Shown here piece by piece: positions 8,106 to 18,034 of a stretch of DNA of 64,000 bases (position 1 is the stretch's first letter; the number at the start of each line of letters is the position of its first letter). A program made the position numbers and the translations under genes. The stretch is from Verrucomicrobia bacterium S94 (GTDB lineage Bacteria > Verrucomicrobiota > Kiritimatiellia > Kiritimatiellales > Pontiellaceae): positions 3,968,001 to 4,032,000 of the forward strand of contig CP036201.1 of assembly GCA_004299845.1 (NCBI GenBank), read 5' to 3'. The notes beneath the pieces were generated by a model. It ran no database searches. It saw only the letters and a program-made list of their open reading frames with translations, and had not been told where the DNA came from.

Positions 8106-10745
8106 TCAGGGCTCTTCCACTTTGAGCCGGAAATAACGGGCCGGGCTGTTGTCGGTTGGTCCCTGTTTCAGTACCGGTGAATTTGTGGCCGGGAATGAGG
8201 TCGGCGTGGGGGCCCATTCGGTCCACACTGTCAGATTGGTGCTGGTTTCGATGTCGAAGTTCAGTCCGGCAAGATGGGTGTAGGAGAAAGACAGGGTATT
8301 GTCTTCCGCCTGGAAGGTGTACTGCAGCCGATCTTCCGGATTGTTCGGATCGGTGCGGGTAATCCGTTCCCGGTCGTTGCTGACTCCGTCGCCGTCCGGA
8401 TCCTCATCAGGTCCGCCGGGATCGGAGGACTGCCGGGCACGCCACTCTTCATAGGTCGGGTACAGATGAAGTTCCTGTTCAATCCAGTCGCTGATCACCT
8501 GCTCGGCAACCTCGTCGCGGAGATTTGTTCCAATGGGCGGCATACGTTGAAACGGCGCTGTCCCGGCCATACGGTGAAGAACCACGGAGTTGGCAGGATC
8601 TCCCGGAACAGCAAAACAGGCATTGGTGTTGCCGTTATCAAAACTGATAGAGCCGTTGTAGATTTCCGCATTTACAAACGGGTCTGACATCAGACCGTTC
8701 CAGGCCGATGGAGCTGAGCCATCCGGGCGATGGCAGTAAGAGCAGTTTACGTCGAAATAAGAACGCACACGTGCGTGCAGGCTCTGGCTTTCATCATCGA
8801 TCGGGACGATGCGGGGAAGTGATGTGACCTCTTCGACGGTATTGCTGAAGTAACCGGCCAGTTCGAGTTGTGCGATCTGATTATCCGTTATATTTCCGAA
8901 TGTATAGTCGCGGTTCAGTTGCCGGGTATTGAAAGAGAGTGCATAGCCGCCGGCTTTGGTGTGACATTGCAGGCACTGGCTTCGGCTGGGATAACTCCAG
9001 GTCTGCAGGGAGGTACTGTTGTCGGGCCGGGTGATGGTATAGGTTTCATTGGTTCCCTCAGGAGGAACCAGGAAGGCTTCTGTGCCGGCTTCGTTCCATT
9101 TATAGGTTATGCCGTAGATTCCGTCATCGGTTTTTACAATAAAGCGGGTTTCCAGTCTTTTCCAGGCGCCGGGCTCTCTGTAGTCCGTCCGGAGATCGAA
9201 GTGTTTGATCCATACTGCACCGGTTGGAAGTTTCCAATTATCGTCCCGGGCCCAGCCGGCGCGATCATTGGGATCGGGGAACGAAAACCAGCGTTGTTTT
9301 TCAGCGTTATCGGACCAGAGGTCGGCATTCGTATCGTATGCAACGAAGCCGGGATTCGGCGTGAGCGATGCCACATCGGAAAAAGCGCCGGTTTCCGTCA
9401 GGGTTTCCGGCAGATTACCGCTTACCGGACCGCTTGCAGAAAGCTGTTTGATCTTTCCCTCGTCATAATCAGCCGCGAGAATTTCCTGTGTCGCGGGATG
9501 TTCGCCGAAGGCTACGAGAAAGGATTCTGTGGCGATCACTTCTTCGGTGAAGACGCCGGAGCCTTCTTCCGTTTCGGTCAGTGCCCATACGCGGCCATCA
9601 TACATTTCGGAAAAGATATATTTCCCGAACAGCTGAGGAAGACTTTCTCCGCGATACATGCGACCGCCGATAACACTGTATGAACCGGATTCATGAGGGT
9701 ATTCAAAAATGGGATCAACCGGGTTGAATCCGGCCGGGGGTGTCGGTGCTCCGGGCCTGTCGATGGTGCCTTCCAGATAATCCCACCCGCAGTTGTCACC
9801 TTTATTAACCAGATGGATCTCTTCCCGTGAGTTTTCGCCGACGTCTCCGACAAATAACCGTCCGGTGAGTGGGTCGAAACCCATGCGCCAAGGGCTGCGC
9901 AGGCCGGTGGCCCAGAATTCAGTTCGGACATTTCCTGTCAGTGGAATTCCATTATAATGCGTTGCACCTACAAAAGGGTTATCCGGCGGAATGCTGTAAC
10001 GGGCGATGCCGTTATCGCGGATAACAGCATCCGTTCCCTGATCATCGTGCGGATTGGGTTCGAGGCTTCCCGGTTTTTTATCGACATCAATCCGGATGAT
10101 TCCCGAGAAAAAATTCAATTCAATATTCTGGCTGTTTTCATAGCGGTCATCTACTTCGCCTTCATCACCGAGGGGGACATAAAGGTAGCCGTCCTCCGGT
10201 CCGAAATGCAGGTCTCCTCCATTATGGTTGGGGCTGTCATCCGGTTGGTCGATAAGAACGTATTCGGTTGAAAGATCTACGGTTCCGGAACCATCCCAGT
10301 CGACGGGGGCGGTAAATCGGCTCAGTCTGTCCCGGCGAGGCAAAGAGGTGGTGTAGAAAACATAGAAATAACGATTGCTTTGAAAGTTCGGATGAAAAGC
10401 AAGTCCAAGAAGACCTTGATCGTAAGAGATGCCAATTCGGCTGGAAAGGTCTGCAAATGTCGATTTCTGCGGTGTGCCATTCAGATCGGTGATGCGTATG
10501 ATTTTTCCTTTCTGCTGAACAACGAAAAGCATATTGGTTTCGCCGGGCGGGCTGACAATGGCAACGGGTTGTTCAAACGGGGAGAGCGTAGGAAAGGCAT
10601 CGGTAAACGTGAAGTTATTGTATTGAGGGGCTTCTGCCGGCAGGTTCAGCGTGGTATTGGCTTCGCGCACAAGCTGTGCGGCAGCATCTCCGGTGCAGAT
10701 ACCGATCAGGATAAGCAACAGTATTGATCTGTTGGGGATATTCAT
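8106..10745 (-). CDS. PQQ-type sugar dehydrogenase propeller fused to c-haem region
   Basis: An 879-residue exported protein. After a signal peptide (1-24) comes a glucose/sorbosone dehydrogenase beta-propeller (about 40-430, with LGDEGEVDDRYENSQN and GDVGENSREEI). A second region contains two c-haem sites: CLQCH at 591-595 and CSYCH at 668-672. The tail has a calcium-binding DPDGDGVSND repeat (about 785) and a beta-rich end domain. It is predicted to oxidise a sugar in the periplasm and pass electrons to haem c; PQQ use is known for the family, not shown here. The two halves are usually separate proteins. A TGAGG site precedes the ATG at 10743-10745. Confidence 0.85.
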   Translation of the reverse strand: MNIPNRSILLLILIGICTGDAAAQLVREANTTLNLPAEAPQYNNFTFTDAFPTLSPFEQPVAIVSPPGETNMLFVVQQKGKIIRITDLNGTPQKSTFADLSSRIGISYDQGLLGLAFHPNFQSNRYFYVFYTTSLPRRDRLSRFTAPVDWDGSGTVDLSTEYVLIDQPDDSPNHNGGDLHFGPEDGYLYVPLGDEGEVDDRYENSQNIELNFFSGIIRIDVDKKPGSLEPNPHDDQGTDAVIRDNGIARYSIPPDNPFVGATHYNGIPLTGNVRTEFWATGLRSPWRMGFDPLTGRLFVGDVGENSREEIHLVNKGDNCGWDYLEGTIDRPGAPTPPAGFNPVDPIFEYPHESGSYSVIGGRMYRGESLPQLFGKYIFSEMYDGRVWALTETEEGSGVFTEEVIATESFLVAFGEHPATQEILAADYDEGKIKQLSASGPVSGNLPETLTETGAFSDVASLTPNPGFVAYDTNADLWSDNAEKQRWFSFPDPNDRAGWARDDNWKLPTGAVWIKHFDLRTDYREPGAWKRLETRFIVKTDDGIYGITYKWNEAGTEAFLVPPEGTNETYTITRPDNSTSLQTWSYPSRSQCLQCHTKAGGYALSFNTRQLNRDYTFGNITDNQIAQLELAGYFSNTVEEVTSLPRIVPIDDESQSLHARVRSYFDVNCSYCHRPDGSAPSAWNGLMSDPFVNAEIYNGSISFDNGNTNACFAVPGDPANSVVLHRMAGTAPFQRMPPIGTNLRDEVAEQVISDWIEQELHLYPTYEEWRARQSSDPGGPDEDPDGDGVSNDRERITRTDPNNPEDRLQYTFQAEDNTLSFSYTHLAGLNFDIETSTNLTVWTEWAPTPTSFPATNSPVLKQGPTDNSPARYFRLKVEEP

Positions 10746-10777
10746 GGTGTGCCTCAGGAGTTTGTTGATGTTCGTGA

Positions 10778-11734
10778 TTAAATGGCCCAGGCGAGCAGAA
10801 GCGGAATGGTGATAACACCTGCAATGTGAGTGACGAGCAGCGTGGAGGCAATGAAGTCGGAATCACCTCCGAAACGTTCACTGAAAATCAGACTGGTGAC
10901 GGCGGCGGGCATTGTGGCGATGACGCAGAGAATGCCGTAGGCGGTTTCTTCCATCGGAATCATTTTCAGAATCAGGATAAAGAGCACCGGTGTCACAATC
11001 AGGCGCAGGACAGACAGCAGGCCGACATGCCAGTCAAATGCGGCTTTGGAATTAAGGGCGGCGATGCGGCTTCCCGACGCTACCATGGAGACTGCGACGG
11101 CGGCCCTGCCGATGGTTTCAGCTCCGAAATAAATCAGCTCCAGCGTACGATGCAGCAGGTCGGAGACTATTCCGGCATCCGGAAGTTCCGGCTGAAGGAG
11201 GTCGCGGATGCAGACCCAGCCAACAGAGAACAGCAGAACGATCAGTGGCGGACCGAACATCATGCGGATTCCGTCAGTGAGCCGACTGGAACGGTTAAAC
11301 AGAAAAACGCCGACGGTCCAGACGGTCAGTTCGAACCCCATGGAGGCAAAAACGAGCAGTGCCACGCCTTTTTCGCCCCAGGCGAGCATGACGAGCGGCA
11401 GGGGAAGGAACAGATAGTTGTTGATGGTATTCTGAAAAAGGAAGGCATTGGCCCGCTGACGGTTGATGCCTTTGATGCATTTCATAGCGAGCAGACCAAG
11501 TGCCAGACCGGTTCCGGCAATGGCGAGTGCCATCACCGGCATAATCCAGTTAGCGGCGAGTTCCTGTGCATGCAGTTTGGTGACGGAAGAGAAAATCAGG
11601 CAGGGATAGATTACGGAGATCAGCACCCGTACCATTTCGGATGTGCCTACTGCGCTGATCATACCGCGTTTCCGGACGATAAAGCCGATCAGCATAAGAA
11701 TCAGGATAAATATAATCTGGAGGACGTAATTCAT
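10778..11734 (-). CDS. AEC-family (auxin efflux carrier-like) transporter
   Basis: A 318-residue membrane protein with about ten hydrophobic segments and the two inverted-repeat halves of the AEC/BASS fold. The N-terminal segment LILMLIGFIVRKRGMIS is typical of AEC carriers. Bacterial members often export or import small carboxylates such as malate or malonate; substrate unknown. It lies 32 bases upstream of the sugar dehydrogenase gene on the same strand and may be co-transcribed with it. Confidence 0.8.
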   Translation of the reverse strand: MNYVLQIIFILILMLIGFIVRKRGMISAVGTSEMVRVLISVIYPCLIFSSVTKLHAQELAANWIMPVMALAIAGTGLALGLLAMKCIKGINRQRANAFLFQNTINNYLFLPLPLVMLAWGEKGVALLVFASMGFELTVWTVGVFLFNRSSRLTDGIRMMFGPPLIVLLFSVGWVCIRDLLQPELPDAGIVSDLLHRTLELIYFGAETIGRAAVAVSMVASGSRIAALNSKAAFDWHVGLLSVLRLIVTPVLFILILKMIPMEETAYGILCVIATMPAAVTSLIFSERFGGDSDFIASTLLVTHIAGVITIPLLLAWAI

Positions 11735-11877
11735 ATTTTTAATATTTCCGAGGCGGATTCGGCGCCGCTGCGTGATAAGCGATAACGGATAACCGTGATT
11801 TGGGAAGCCTCATTTTTGTTTTTTATCGTTAAAAGGGTTCGAAGCGGTGCATCTGATCCGGTAGATGAAGCATCATT

Positions 11878-12876
11878 ATGAAGATCGCATTTTTCAGTAC
11901 AAAATCCTACGACAGGAAATTTTTTGATCTATGTAACGCGGATTACGGCCATGAGATCGTCTATTTCGAAACCCGTCTCGTCCGGGAAACGGTCAGACTT
12001 GCTGAAGGTTTTGAATGTGTCTGCGTTTTTGTGAATGACCGTGTGGATGCCTCGGTGCTGATTGCGTTGGCGGCGCAGGGAACCCGTCTGGTGGCGCTGC
12101 GCTGTGCCGGGTTTAATAATGTCGACATCAACAGTGCGAAGGAGCTGGGTGTAACTGTTATGCGTGTTCCGGCCTATTCGCCGTATGCTGTGGCGGAGCA
12201 CACCGTTGGGCTGATGCTGGCGCTGAACCGTAAAATCTACTGGGCTAATTCGCGGATCAAAGAAGGTAATTTTTCGTTGGACGGACTTTTGGGGTTTGAT
12301 ATGCGCCGTCGCACAGTGGGCCTGATCGGAACCGGAAAGATCGGGGAGCGCGTGGCGAGTGTGCTTTCGGGGTTCGGTTGTCGTATTATTGCTTACGACA
12401 AGGTCGAAAATCCGGTCTGCAGAGAACAGTTCGGGGTGGAATATGTCGGCCTTGATGAGCTTTTCCGCACCTCGGACATCATTTCGCTGCACTGCCCGCT
12501 CTTCAAAGAAACCATGCATCTGATCAACGGCGAGACCATCGCTATGATGAAAAAAGGGGTTATGATTATCAATACCAGCCGTGGCGCACTGATTGATGCC
12601 AAGGCGGCGATCGAGGGGTTGAAAAGTGAAAAAATCGGTTATCTGGGTATTGATGTTTATGAAGAGGAGGAGGATCTCTTTTTCGAGGATAAAACCTTTG
12701 AAATCCGCACTGATGATGTATTTGCGCGCCTTACAACTTTCCCGAATGTGGTGATTACCGGCCACCAGGCGTATTTTACGCAGGAAGCAGTTACCGCCAT
12801 TTCGAAGACCACACTCGAAAATATCACGGCTTACGAAAACGGCGGCGAGCTGATCAATGTTGTAAATCCGGACTGA
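11878..12876 (+). CDS. ldhA: D-lactate dehydrogenase-type 2-hydroxyacid dehydrogenase
   Basis: A 332-residue NAD-dependent D-2-hydroxyacid dehydrogenase, probably fermentative D-lactate dehydrogenase reducing pyruvate. The nucleotide-binding motif GLIGTGKIGERVA lies near 143-155, the substrate Arg in NTSRGALID near 235, and the catalytic His in TGHQAYFTQEA near 297. The YSPYAVAEHTVGLML helix is typical of the LdhA branch. The ATG at 11878 begins the conserved first strand; its ribosome-binding site is weak. Confidence 0.85.
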   Translation: MKIAFFSTKSYDRKFFDLCNADYGHEIVYFETRLVRETVRLAEGFECVCVFVNDRVDASVLIALAAQGTRLVALRCAGFNNVDINSAKELGVTVMRVPAYSPYAVAEHTVGLMLALNRKIYWANSRIKEGNFSLDGLLGFDMRRRTVGLIGTGKIGERVASVLSGFGCRIIAYDKVENPVCREQFGVEYVGLDELFRTSDIISLHCPLFKETMHLINGETIAMMKKGVMIINTSRGALIDAKAAIEGLKSEKIGYLGIDVYEEEEDLFFEDKTFEIRTDDVFARLTTFPNVVITGHQAYFTQEAVTAISKTTLENITAYENGGELINVVNPD

Positions 12877-12938
12877 TTCCCGCTTTCCGGGCTCTGGAAA
12901 CGCGGTTTATCAACCCGTGGAAAAAAGGGAATTACCGC

Positions 12939-12966
12939 TTGCATGAGAGCAGGATACGTCTATTAT
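12939..12966 (+). promoter_or_regulatory. Sigma70-type promoter upstream of rpsA
   Basis: TTGCAT (12939-12944), 16 bases, TATTAT (12961-12966). It would give a leader of roughly 100 bases before rpsA, room for the autogenous translational control known for S1. Confidence 0.6.
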
Positions 12967-13067
12967 GGCGCGCTCGTTCATGGGAGAGGTGTGTTTCGGC
13001 CGAAGGGTCGGCATTTCGACCATGGTTTATAAATTAAAAATCATAACAAAAAGGTCAGGGCGCGGGT

Positions 13068-14807
13068 GTGCCCGCTTTAAACATGGAATCAACAACTAAC
13101 AAAGACCTGGGTGCGGATAACGCAGCCATGGAAGCAATGTACGACGAAACGCTGAAAAACTTCACAGAAGGTTCGATCGTACCCGGAAAAATCCTGAGCG
13201 TAATTGACGGCGATGTACTCATTGACATCGGATACAAATCCGAAGGTATCGTTCCGGTTCAGGAATTCAAGGATCTCGACGAAGATCCGGTTGGTCAGGA
13301 AACAGAAGTTTTCCTTGAGCAACTCGAAGACAAAGACGGCATGATCGTCATTTCCAAACGCCGTGCGGAACAGCAGCGTGCATGGGACTATGTCGTTAAC
13401 GAATGCGAAGAAGGCAGCATCGTTGAAGGTACCATTAAAAACATCGTTAAAGGCGGCTTCATTGTTGATGTCGGTGTGGATGCGTTCCTTCCGGGCTCCC
13501 AGCTCGATGTCACCCCGGTTCGTAATCCCGACGAACACATGGGTAAAACCTACCAGTTCCGCATCCTCAAGATTAACCTTGAGCGTAAAAACATTGTTGT
13601 ATCCCGTCGTGAACTCATCGAAGAGTCCCGTCGCGAGTCCCGCCGTAAGATTCTGGCCGAGATTCAGGTTGGTCAGGTGCGTCCGGGTGTGGTCAAAAAT
13701 ATCACCGACTTCGGGGCCTTTGTTGACCTCGACGGTATTGACGGTCTGCTCCACGTCACCGACATGACCTGGGGCCGTATCAACCATCCGTCCGAACTGC
13801 TGAAAGTCGGCGACGAGCTGAATGTGATGATTCTCGATATTGACCTCGAGAAAGAACGCATCAGCCTCGGCCTCAAGCAGACCATGGACAATCCGTGGGA
13901 AGAAATTGAAGCCCGCTACCCGATCGGCGGCCGTGTACACGGTAAAGTGGTCAACCTCGCTCCGTACGGTGCGTTCGTTGAACTTGAAGAGGGTGTTGAA
14001 GGTCTCGTTCACGTTTCTGAAATGTCCTGGACCAAACGCATCCAGCGTGCGGCGGATGTACTGAACGTCGGCGATGAAGTGGATGCGGTTGTTCTGGCGG
14101 TTTCTACGGAAGACAAGAAGATCTCTCTCGGCATGCGTCAGACCGAAGAAAACCCGTGGGAAGTGGTTGCCGGCAAATACCCGATCGGTTCGCTGGTTGA
14201 AGGTAAAGTCCGTAACTTTACCTCATACGGTGCATTTGTTGAGCTCGAAGAAGGTGTTGACGGCATGATCCATGTGTCCGACATGTCCTGGACACGCAAG
14301 GTCAACCATCCGTCTGAAGTCCTCAAGAAGGGCGAAGAAGTTCAGACCGTGGTTCTCGAAATCGATTCCACCAATCAGCGTATCAGCCTCGGCCTCAAAC
14401 AGGCTCAGGACGATCCGTGGGCCGGTATTGTTGACCGCTACCCGATCGGTGCGAAAGTCAGCGGAATCGTTACAAAGATCTCGTCCTTCGGCGCCTTCGT
14501 TGAAATCGAAGAAGGTATCGACGGCCTGGTACATATCAGCCAGATCTCCGATGATCACGTGGAGAAGGTTAAAGATGTTCTGAATGTCGGCGACACCATT
14601 GAAGCCCGCGTGGTTAAAGTGGATCCGGTTGAACACCGCATCGGCCTGAGTGTTAAAGCCGCCAAGGTTAAAGATGACGAATTCGAAGTTCAGGAAGACA
14701 TGCTCGAAGGACTGCAGTCCGGCGAAGAGCTGGTTGACCTCGGCTCCGCGTTTGATAACGCCTTCGGTGATGCCCTCGAAGAGTGGCACCCCGGTGACAA
14801 GAAATAA
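13068..14807 (+). CDS. rpsA: 30S ribosomal protein S1
   Basis: Up to 579 residues with six consecutive S1/OB repeats (about 34-100, 120-185, 205-275, 290-360, 375-445, 460-530), each with the GAFV-type core and the last four with LVHxSxMSW-like ends. S1 binds mRNA on the 30S subunit and aids initiation on structured leaders. The start is either GTG at 13068 or ATG at 13083; neither has a strong Shine-Dalgarno, common for rpsA. Codon use is strikingly biased to C-ending codons, unlike neighbouring genes and like the aldolase gene, consistent with high expression. Confidence 0.95.
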   Translation: MPALNMESTTNKDLGADNAAMEAMYDETLKNFTEGSIVPGKILSVIDGDVLIDIGYKSEGIVPVQEFKDLDEDPVGQETEVFLEQLEDKDGMIVISKRRAEQQRAWDYVVNECEEGSIVEGTIKNIVKGGFIVDVGVDAFLPGSQLDVTPVRNPDEHMGKTYQFRILKINLERKNIVVSRRELIEESRRESRRKILAEIQVGQVRPGVVKNITDFGAFVDLDGIDGLLHVTDMTWGRINHPSELLKVGDELNVMILDIDLEKERISLGLKQTMDNPWEEIEARYPIGGRVHGKVVNLAPYGAFVELEEGVEGLVHVSEMSWTKRIQRAADVLNVGDEVDAVVLAVSTEDKKISLGMRQTEENPWEVVAGKYPIGSLVEGKVRNFTSYGAFVELEEGVDGMIHVSDMSWTRKVNHPSEVLKKGEEVQTVVLEIDSTNQRISLGLKQAQDDPWAGIVDRYPIGAKVSGIVTKISSFGAFVEIEEGIDGLVHISQISDDHVEKVKDVLNVGDTIEARVVKVDPVEHRIGLSVKAAKVKDDEFEVQEDMLEGLQSGEELVDLGSAFDNAFGDALEEWHPGDKK

Positions 14808-14828
14808 TCCTCTTGCGCTGAATGTTGA

Positions 14829-14858
14829 AAACCTGCCCGGATTCGGGCGGGTTTTTTT
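14829..14858 (+). terminator. Intrinsic terminator after rpsA
   Basis: A GC-rich stem (CCTGCCCG with CGGGCGGG, GATT loop) is followed by a run of seven T, just downstream of the rpsA stop. Confidence 0.85.
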
Positions 14859-14933
14859 GTGACTTTCGTGCGTGTTTGTGGCTAAATGCGCCCTCTATTT
14901 TTCTGAAACGAATAAACCGGTTTGAGCAAACAC

Positions 14934-16139
14934 ATGAATATTGAAGAGCAAGTTGATTTCCTGACGGCGCGGTCGGTGGACTTTGTCAGCCGCGATGAGT
15001 TGAAAAAGAAACTCGAAAAATGCGCCGCCGAAGGCCGAGGCCTGCGGGTGAAATACGGGGCCGATCCGTCCGCACCGGACATTCATCTCGGTCATGTGGT
15101 GGGGCTGAATAAACTGCGCGAATTCCAGGACGCCGGCCATACTGTTGTTTTTATCATAGGCGACTTTACCGGAATGATCGGTGATCCGTCCGGAAAATCG
15201 GCGACCCGCCCGGCTCTTTCCAGAGAGCAGGTGGCGAAAAATGCCGAGAGTTATAAGGAACAGGTCTTTAAAATCCTTGATCCGGAAAAAACCGAGGTCC
15301 GCTTTAATTCGGAATGGCTCGGCGAAATGAAATTTGAAGATGTAATCCGGCTGACCGCCCATGTGACGGTGGCCCAGATGCTGGCACGCGATGATTTTTC
15401 CAAGCGCTATGCGGAAAACCGTCCGATTTCGCTGGTGGAATTCCTTTATCCGCTGGTGCAGGCCTATGATTCTGTGATGATCGAAGCCGACATTGAACTC
15501 GGCGGAACCGATCAGCTCTTTAATCTGCTGCTCGGCCGGGAACTGCAGAAGGTGATGGGTCAGGAACCGCAGTGTGTGATGACGTTACCGCTGATCGAAG
15601 GGCTCGACGGTGTGCAGAAGATGTCGAAATCGCTCAATAATTATGTAGGTGTCGATGAAGAGCCGCGGGACATGTACGGTAAGCTGATGAGTGTACCGGA
15701 CGATCTGATGTGGAAATATTTTGAATACATCCTGTGCTGGCCGGCTGAAAAAGTGGCGGCAACCAAAGCGGGGGTGGAAAGCGGAGAGCTGCATCCGCGT
15801 GCGGTGAAGGATATGCTCGGACAGAGTGTGGTGGCACGTTTTATCGGCGAAGCGGAAGGGAAAGCTGCCGCCGAGGAATTTACGCGTGTTTTTGCGCAGA
15901 AGGAACTGCCGGACGATATTCCGGAAGTCGTGGTTCCGGCGGAGGAAATCGGGCTGCTCAGTCTGATGGTGCAGGCCGGGCTCTGTAAAAGTAATGGCGA
16001 AGCGCGCCGTCTGGTTAAGCAGGGGGCGGTAAAAATTAACGACGAAAAAGTAACAGACGAACGCGCTCGGATTATCCCGGAAGACGGAATGATTATCCGT
16101 TCCGGCAAGCGCGGTTTTGCTCAGGTGAAAATTGGATAG
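14934..16139 (+). CDS. tyrS: Tyrosyl-tRNA synthetase
   Basis: A 401-residue class I synthetase that charges tRNA-Tyr. The HIGH-like motif is HLGH (near 51-54), the tyrosine-binding region contains GGTDQLFN, and KMSKS appears as VQKMSKSLNN. A C-terminal S4 RNA-binding domain (about 335-400) is present. The frame also has a TTG at 14922, but the ATG at 14934 matches the usual family start; neither has a strong ribosome-binding site. yebC follows after 15 bases, so the two are probably co-transcribed. Confidence 0.93.
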   Translation: MNIEEQVDFLTARSVDFVSRDELKKKLEKCAAEGRGLRVKYGADPSAPDIHLGHVVGLNKLREFQDAGHTVVFIIGDFTGMIGDPSGKSATRPALSREQVAKNAESYKEQVFKILDPEKTEVRFNSEWLGEMKFEDVIRLTAHVTVAQMLARDDFSKRYAENRPISLVEFLYPLVQAYDSVMIEADIELGGTDQLFNLLLGRELQKVMGQEPQCVMTLPLIEGLDGVQKMSKSLNNYVGVDEEPRDMYGKLMSVPDDLMWKYFEYILCWPAEKVAATKAGVESGELHPRAVKDMLGQSVVARFIGEAEGKAAAEEFTRVFAQKELPDDIPEVVVPAEEIGLLSLMVQAGLCKSNGEARRLVKQGAVKINDEKVTDERARIIPEDGMIIRSGKRGFAQVKIG

Positions 16140-16154
16140 TGGAGGTTAAAGACG

Positions 16155-16910
16155 ATGGCGGGTCATAGTAAATGGGCGAACATTAAGCATAAAAAAGCGG
16201 CGGCGGATGCGGCGCGCGGAAAAATTTTCAGTAAAATCGCCAAAGAGATTATCGTGGCAGCGGCCGCGGGCGGCGGAAATGTGGACGACAATATTCAGTT
16301 GCGTGCTCTGGTGCAGAAAGCCAAAAGCGTTTCTATGCCGAAGGACAACATTGAACGTGCCATTAAAAAGGGTACCGGTGAGCTCGAAGGCGGTGCGCTG
16401 GAAGAGGGGTCCTACGAATGCTATGCGGCCGGCGGAATTGCTGTGGTGGTGAAAGTGCTGACCGATAATAAAAACCGGTCGGCATCTGAAGTGCGCCATG
16501 CTTTTACTAAAGCCGGAACGGAACTGGCTCCGCCGGGATCGGTCAGCCGTATGTTCCAGCGCAAGGGACAGATCTTTATTGATAAGGATAAAACGGACGA
16601 AGATACGCTGATGGATGTGGCGCTCGAAGCCGGAGCGGAAGATCTGAAAACCGATGGTGATCAGTTTGAAGTGATCACGGAGCCTAATGATTTTGATAAT
16701 GTGTCCGATGCGATCACCAAAGCGGGCATCGAAATGGCGGAATCTGAAATCACAATGATTCCGGATCTTGTGACGGAAGTGACCGATGTGGAGCAGGCCA
16801 AGAAGATCATGAACTTTATTGAGGCGCTGGAAGCCCTTGATGATGTTCAGGATGTTTATTCCAACTTCGATATTTCCGACGAAATTGCGGCACAGCTCGA
16901 AGCGGAATAA
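16155..16910 (+). CDS. yebC: YebC/PmpR-family protein
   Basis: A 251-residue protein with the diagnostic N-terminus AGHSKWANIKHKKAAADA and full family length. YebC proteins bind DNA as regulators in some bacteria, and relatives assist translation of proline-rich stretches; the role here is not determined. A GGAGG site lies 9 bases before the ATG. The tyrS-yebC-ruvC neighbourhood fits the frequent yebC-ruvC pairing. Confidence 0.93.
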   Translation: MAGHSKWANIKHKKAAADAARGKIFSKIAKEIIVAAAAGGGNVDDNIQLRALVQKAKSVSMPKDNIERAIKKGTGELEGGALEEGSYECYAAGGIAVVVKVLTDNKNRSASEVRHAFTKAGTELAPPGSVSRMFQRKGQIFIDKDKTDEDTLMDVALEAGAEDLKTDGDQFEVITEPNDFDNVSDAITKAGIEMAESEITMIPDLVTEVTDVEQAKKIMNFIEALEALDDVQDVYSNFDISDEIAAQLEAE

Positions 16911-16931
16911 ATCCGTTCAGATAACCGTATT

Positions 16932-16962
16932 GAAGGCGCGAATTTTGTTTCGCGCCTTTTTT
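16932..16962 (+). terminator. Intrinsic terminator after yebC
   Basis: The stem AAGGCGCG/CGCGCCTT closes an A/T-rich loop and is followed by six T. It lies between the convergent yebC and the membrane protein gene. Confidence 0.85.
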
Positions 16963-16979
16963 GTATCGGCATCCGGAGC

Positions 16980-17414
16980 TTAAATCAGGAGTCCGTAAAA
17001 TGCGATAAGCACCGTAACTTTGATCAGCTCCAGCAGTATGAACAGCAGGTGAAGTTTTGACGGCGGGGGTGTGCTGCCCTGAATAATCTCTGTTGCACGC
17101 CGGGTAAGCCGCGGAGTCAGCCAGAAGGTTTCAAGGGTCATGATCATGGTGAGCGCCCAAAGAAGCAGGCCGGGCGTGGATGAGGGAAGCCGCGGTAATT
17201 CCGGTGTGGAAAATACGACGATCCAGACCAGCGCCAGAAAAACGATTTCCACTTTATTCAGGGACGTGAAAATGAGTTTTCCTATCCGCAGTCCGGTTTC
17301 GCGCGTAATGCCCTCTGCGCGGAATTTAAGCCAGGCCTCAAAAAAACTGATGGCACTGACGAAACCGGCCCAGAATAAAACAACCGGTATGAGCATATAT
17401 TTTAAAACATTCAT
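16980..17414 (-). CDS. Small four-helix membrane protein, unknown function
   Basis: About 144 residues with four hydrophobic segments (roughly 5-25, 48-68, 80-98 and 120-142). No catalytic motif is recognised. An ARAC-like charged stretch SFFEAWLKFRAEGITRETGLRIGK sits between the first two helices and is likely cytoplasmic. The frame is open to 17474, but the ATG at 17412-17414 starts immediately before the first helix. No good ribosome-binding site is seen. It is alone on the minus strand between yebC and ruvC. Confidence 0.6.
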   Translation of the reverse strand: MNVLKYMLIPVVLFWAGFVSAISFFEAWLKFRAEGITRETGLRIGKLIFTSLNKVEIVFLALVWIVVFSTPELPRLPSSTPGLLLWALTMIMTLETFWLTPRLTRRATEIIQGSTPPPSKLHLLFILLELIKVTVLIAFYGLLI

Positions 17415-17527
17415 ATTTGAAGACAGTTTAAAATGAATGTTTATAGAGGGTTTGTCTGCTCCGGACAACTCCAATGCGGCGGCTTCTTTTTGCTTTCCAA
17501 TGATGGGGCGGGCGGTAGTCTGTACAC

Positions 17528-18034
17528 ATGGATAGCGTCAGAATACTGGGAATTGATACGTCGCTGCGATCGACGGGGGTAGGGATTATTGAAGTGCACG
17601 GCCAGAAGATGCGTGCGCTGGCTTACGGGAGAATTTATAATAAGCCCAAGTTGCCGCATTCGGAGTGTCTGGAAAATATCTATAAAACGATTTCCGATCT
17701 GATTGAGGATCACCGTCCGGACTGTGCGGCGATTGAAGGGGCTTTTTTTGCCAAGAATCCTAAAACCGCGATGGTGCTGGGGCAGGCGCGCGGAGCGGCT
17801 ATTGCGGCCTGTGCCGTGCAGCAGCTTACGATTACAGAACATACGCCGCGAAAAGTTAAATCCTCGGTCGTCGGAACCGGAACGGCTGATAAATCGCAGG
17901 TGGCCCGGATGGTGATGAGGCTGCTGAATCTGAAAGAAGAGCCTCAGGAGGATGCGGCCGATGCGCTGGCCATTGCAATCTGTCATCACCATCAGCTGGC
18001 ACTTCCCGAAGAGATGCAGGCAAAGACGATTTAA
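17528..18034 (+). CDS. ruvC: Holliday junction resolvase RuvC
   Basis: A 168-residue endonuclease that cuts Holliday junctions with RuvAB during recombination. The acidic metal-binding residues are visible in GIDTSLRSTG (Asp near 9), AIEGAFF (Glu near 69) and the C-terminal EDAADALAIAICHHH cluster. The length is normal for the family. No ruvA or ruvB is in the window; the neighbouring yebC is a common partner. The start ATG is supported by the conserved first strand. Confidence 0.93.
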   Translation: MDSVRILGIDTSLRSTGVGIIEVHGQKMRALAYGRIYNKPKLPHSECLENIYKTISDLIEDHRPDCAAIEGAFFAKNPKTAMVLGQARGAAIAACAVQQLTITEHTPRKVKSSVVGTGTADKSQVARMVMRLLNLKEEPQEDAADALAIAICHHHQLALPEEMQAKTI

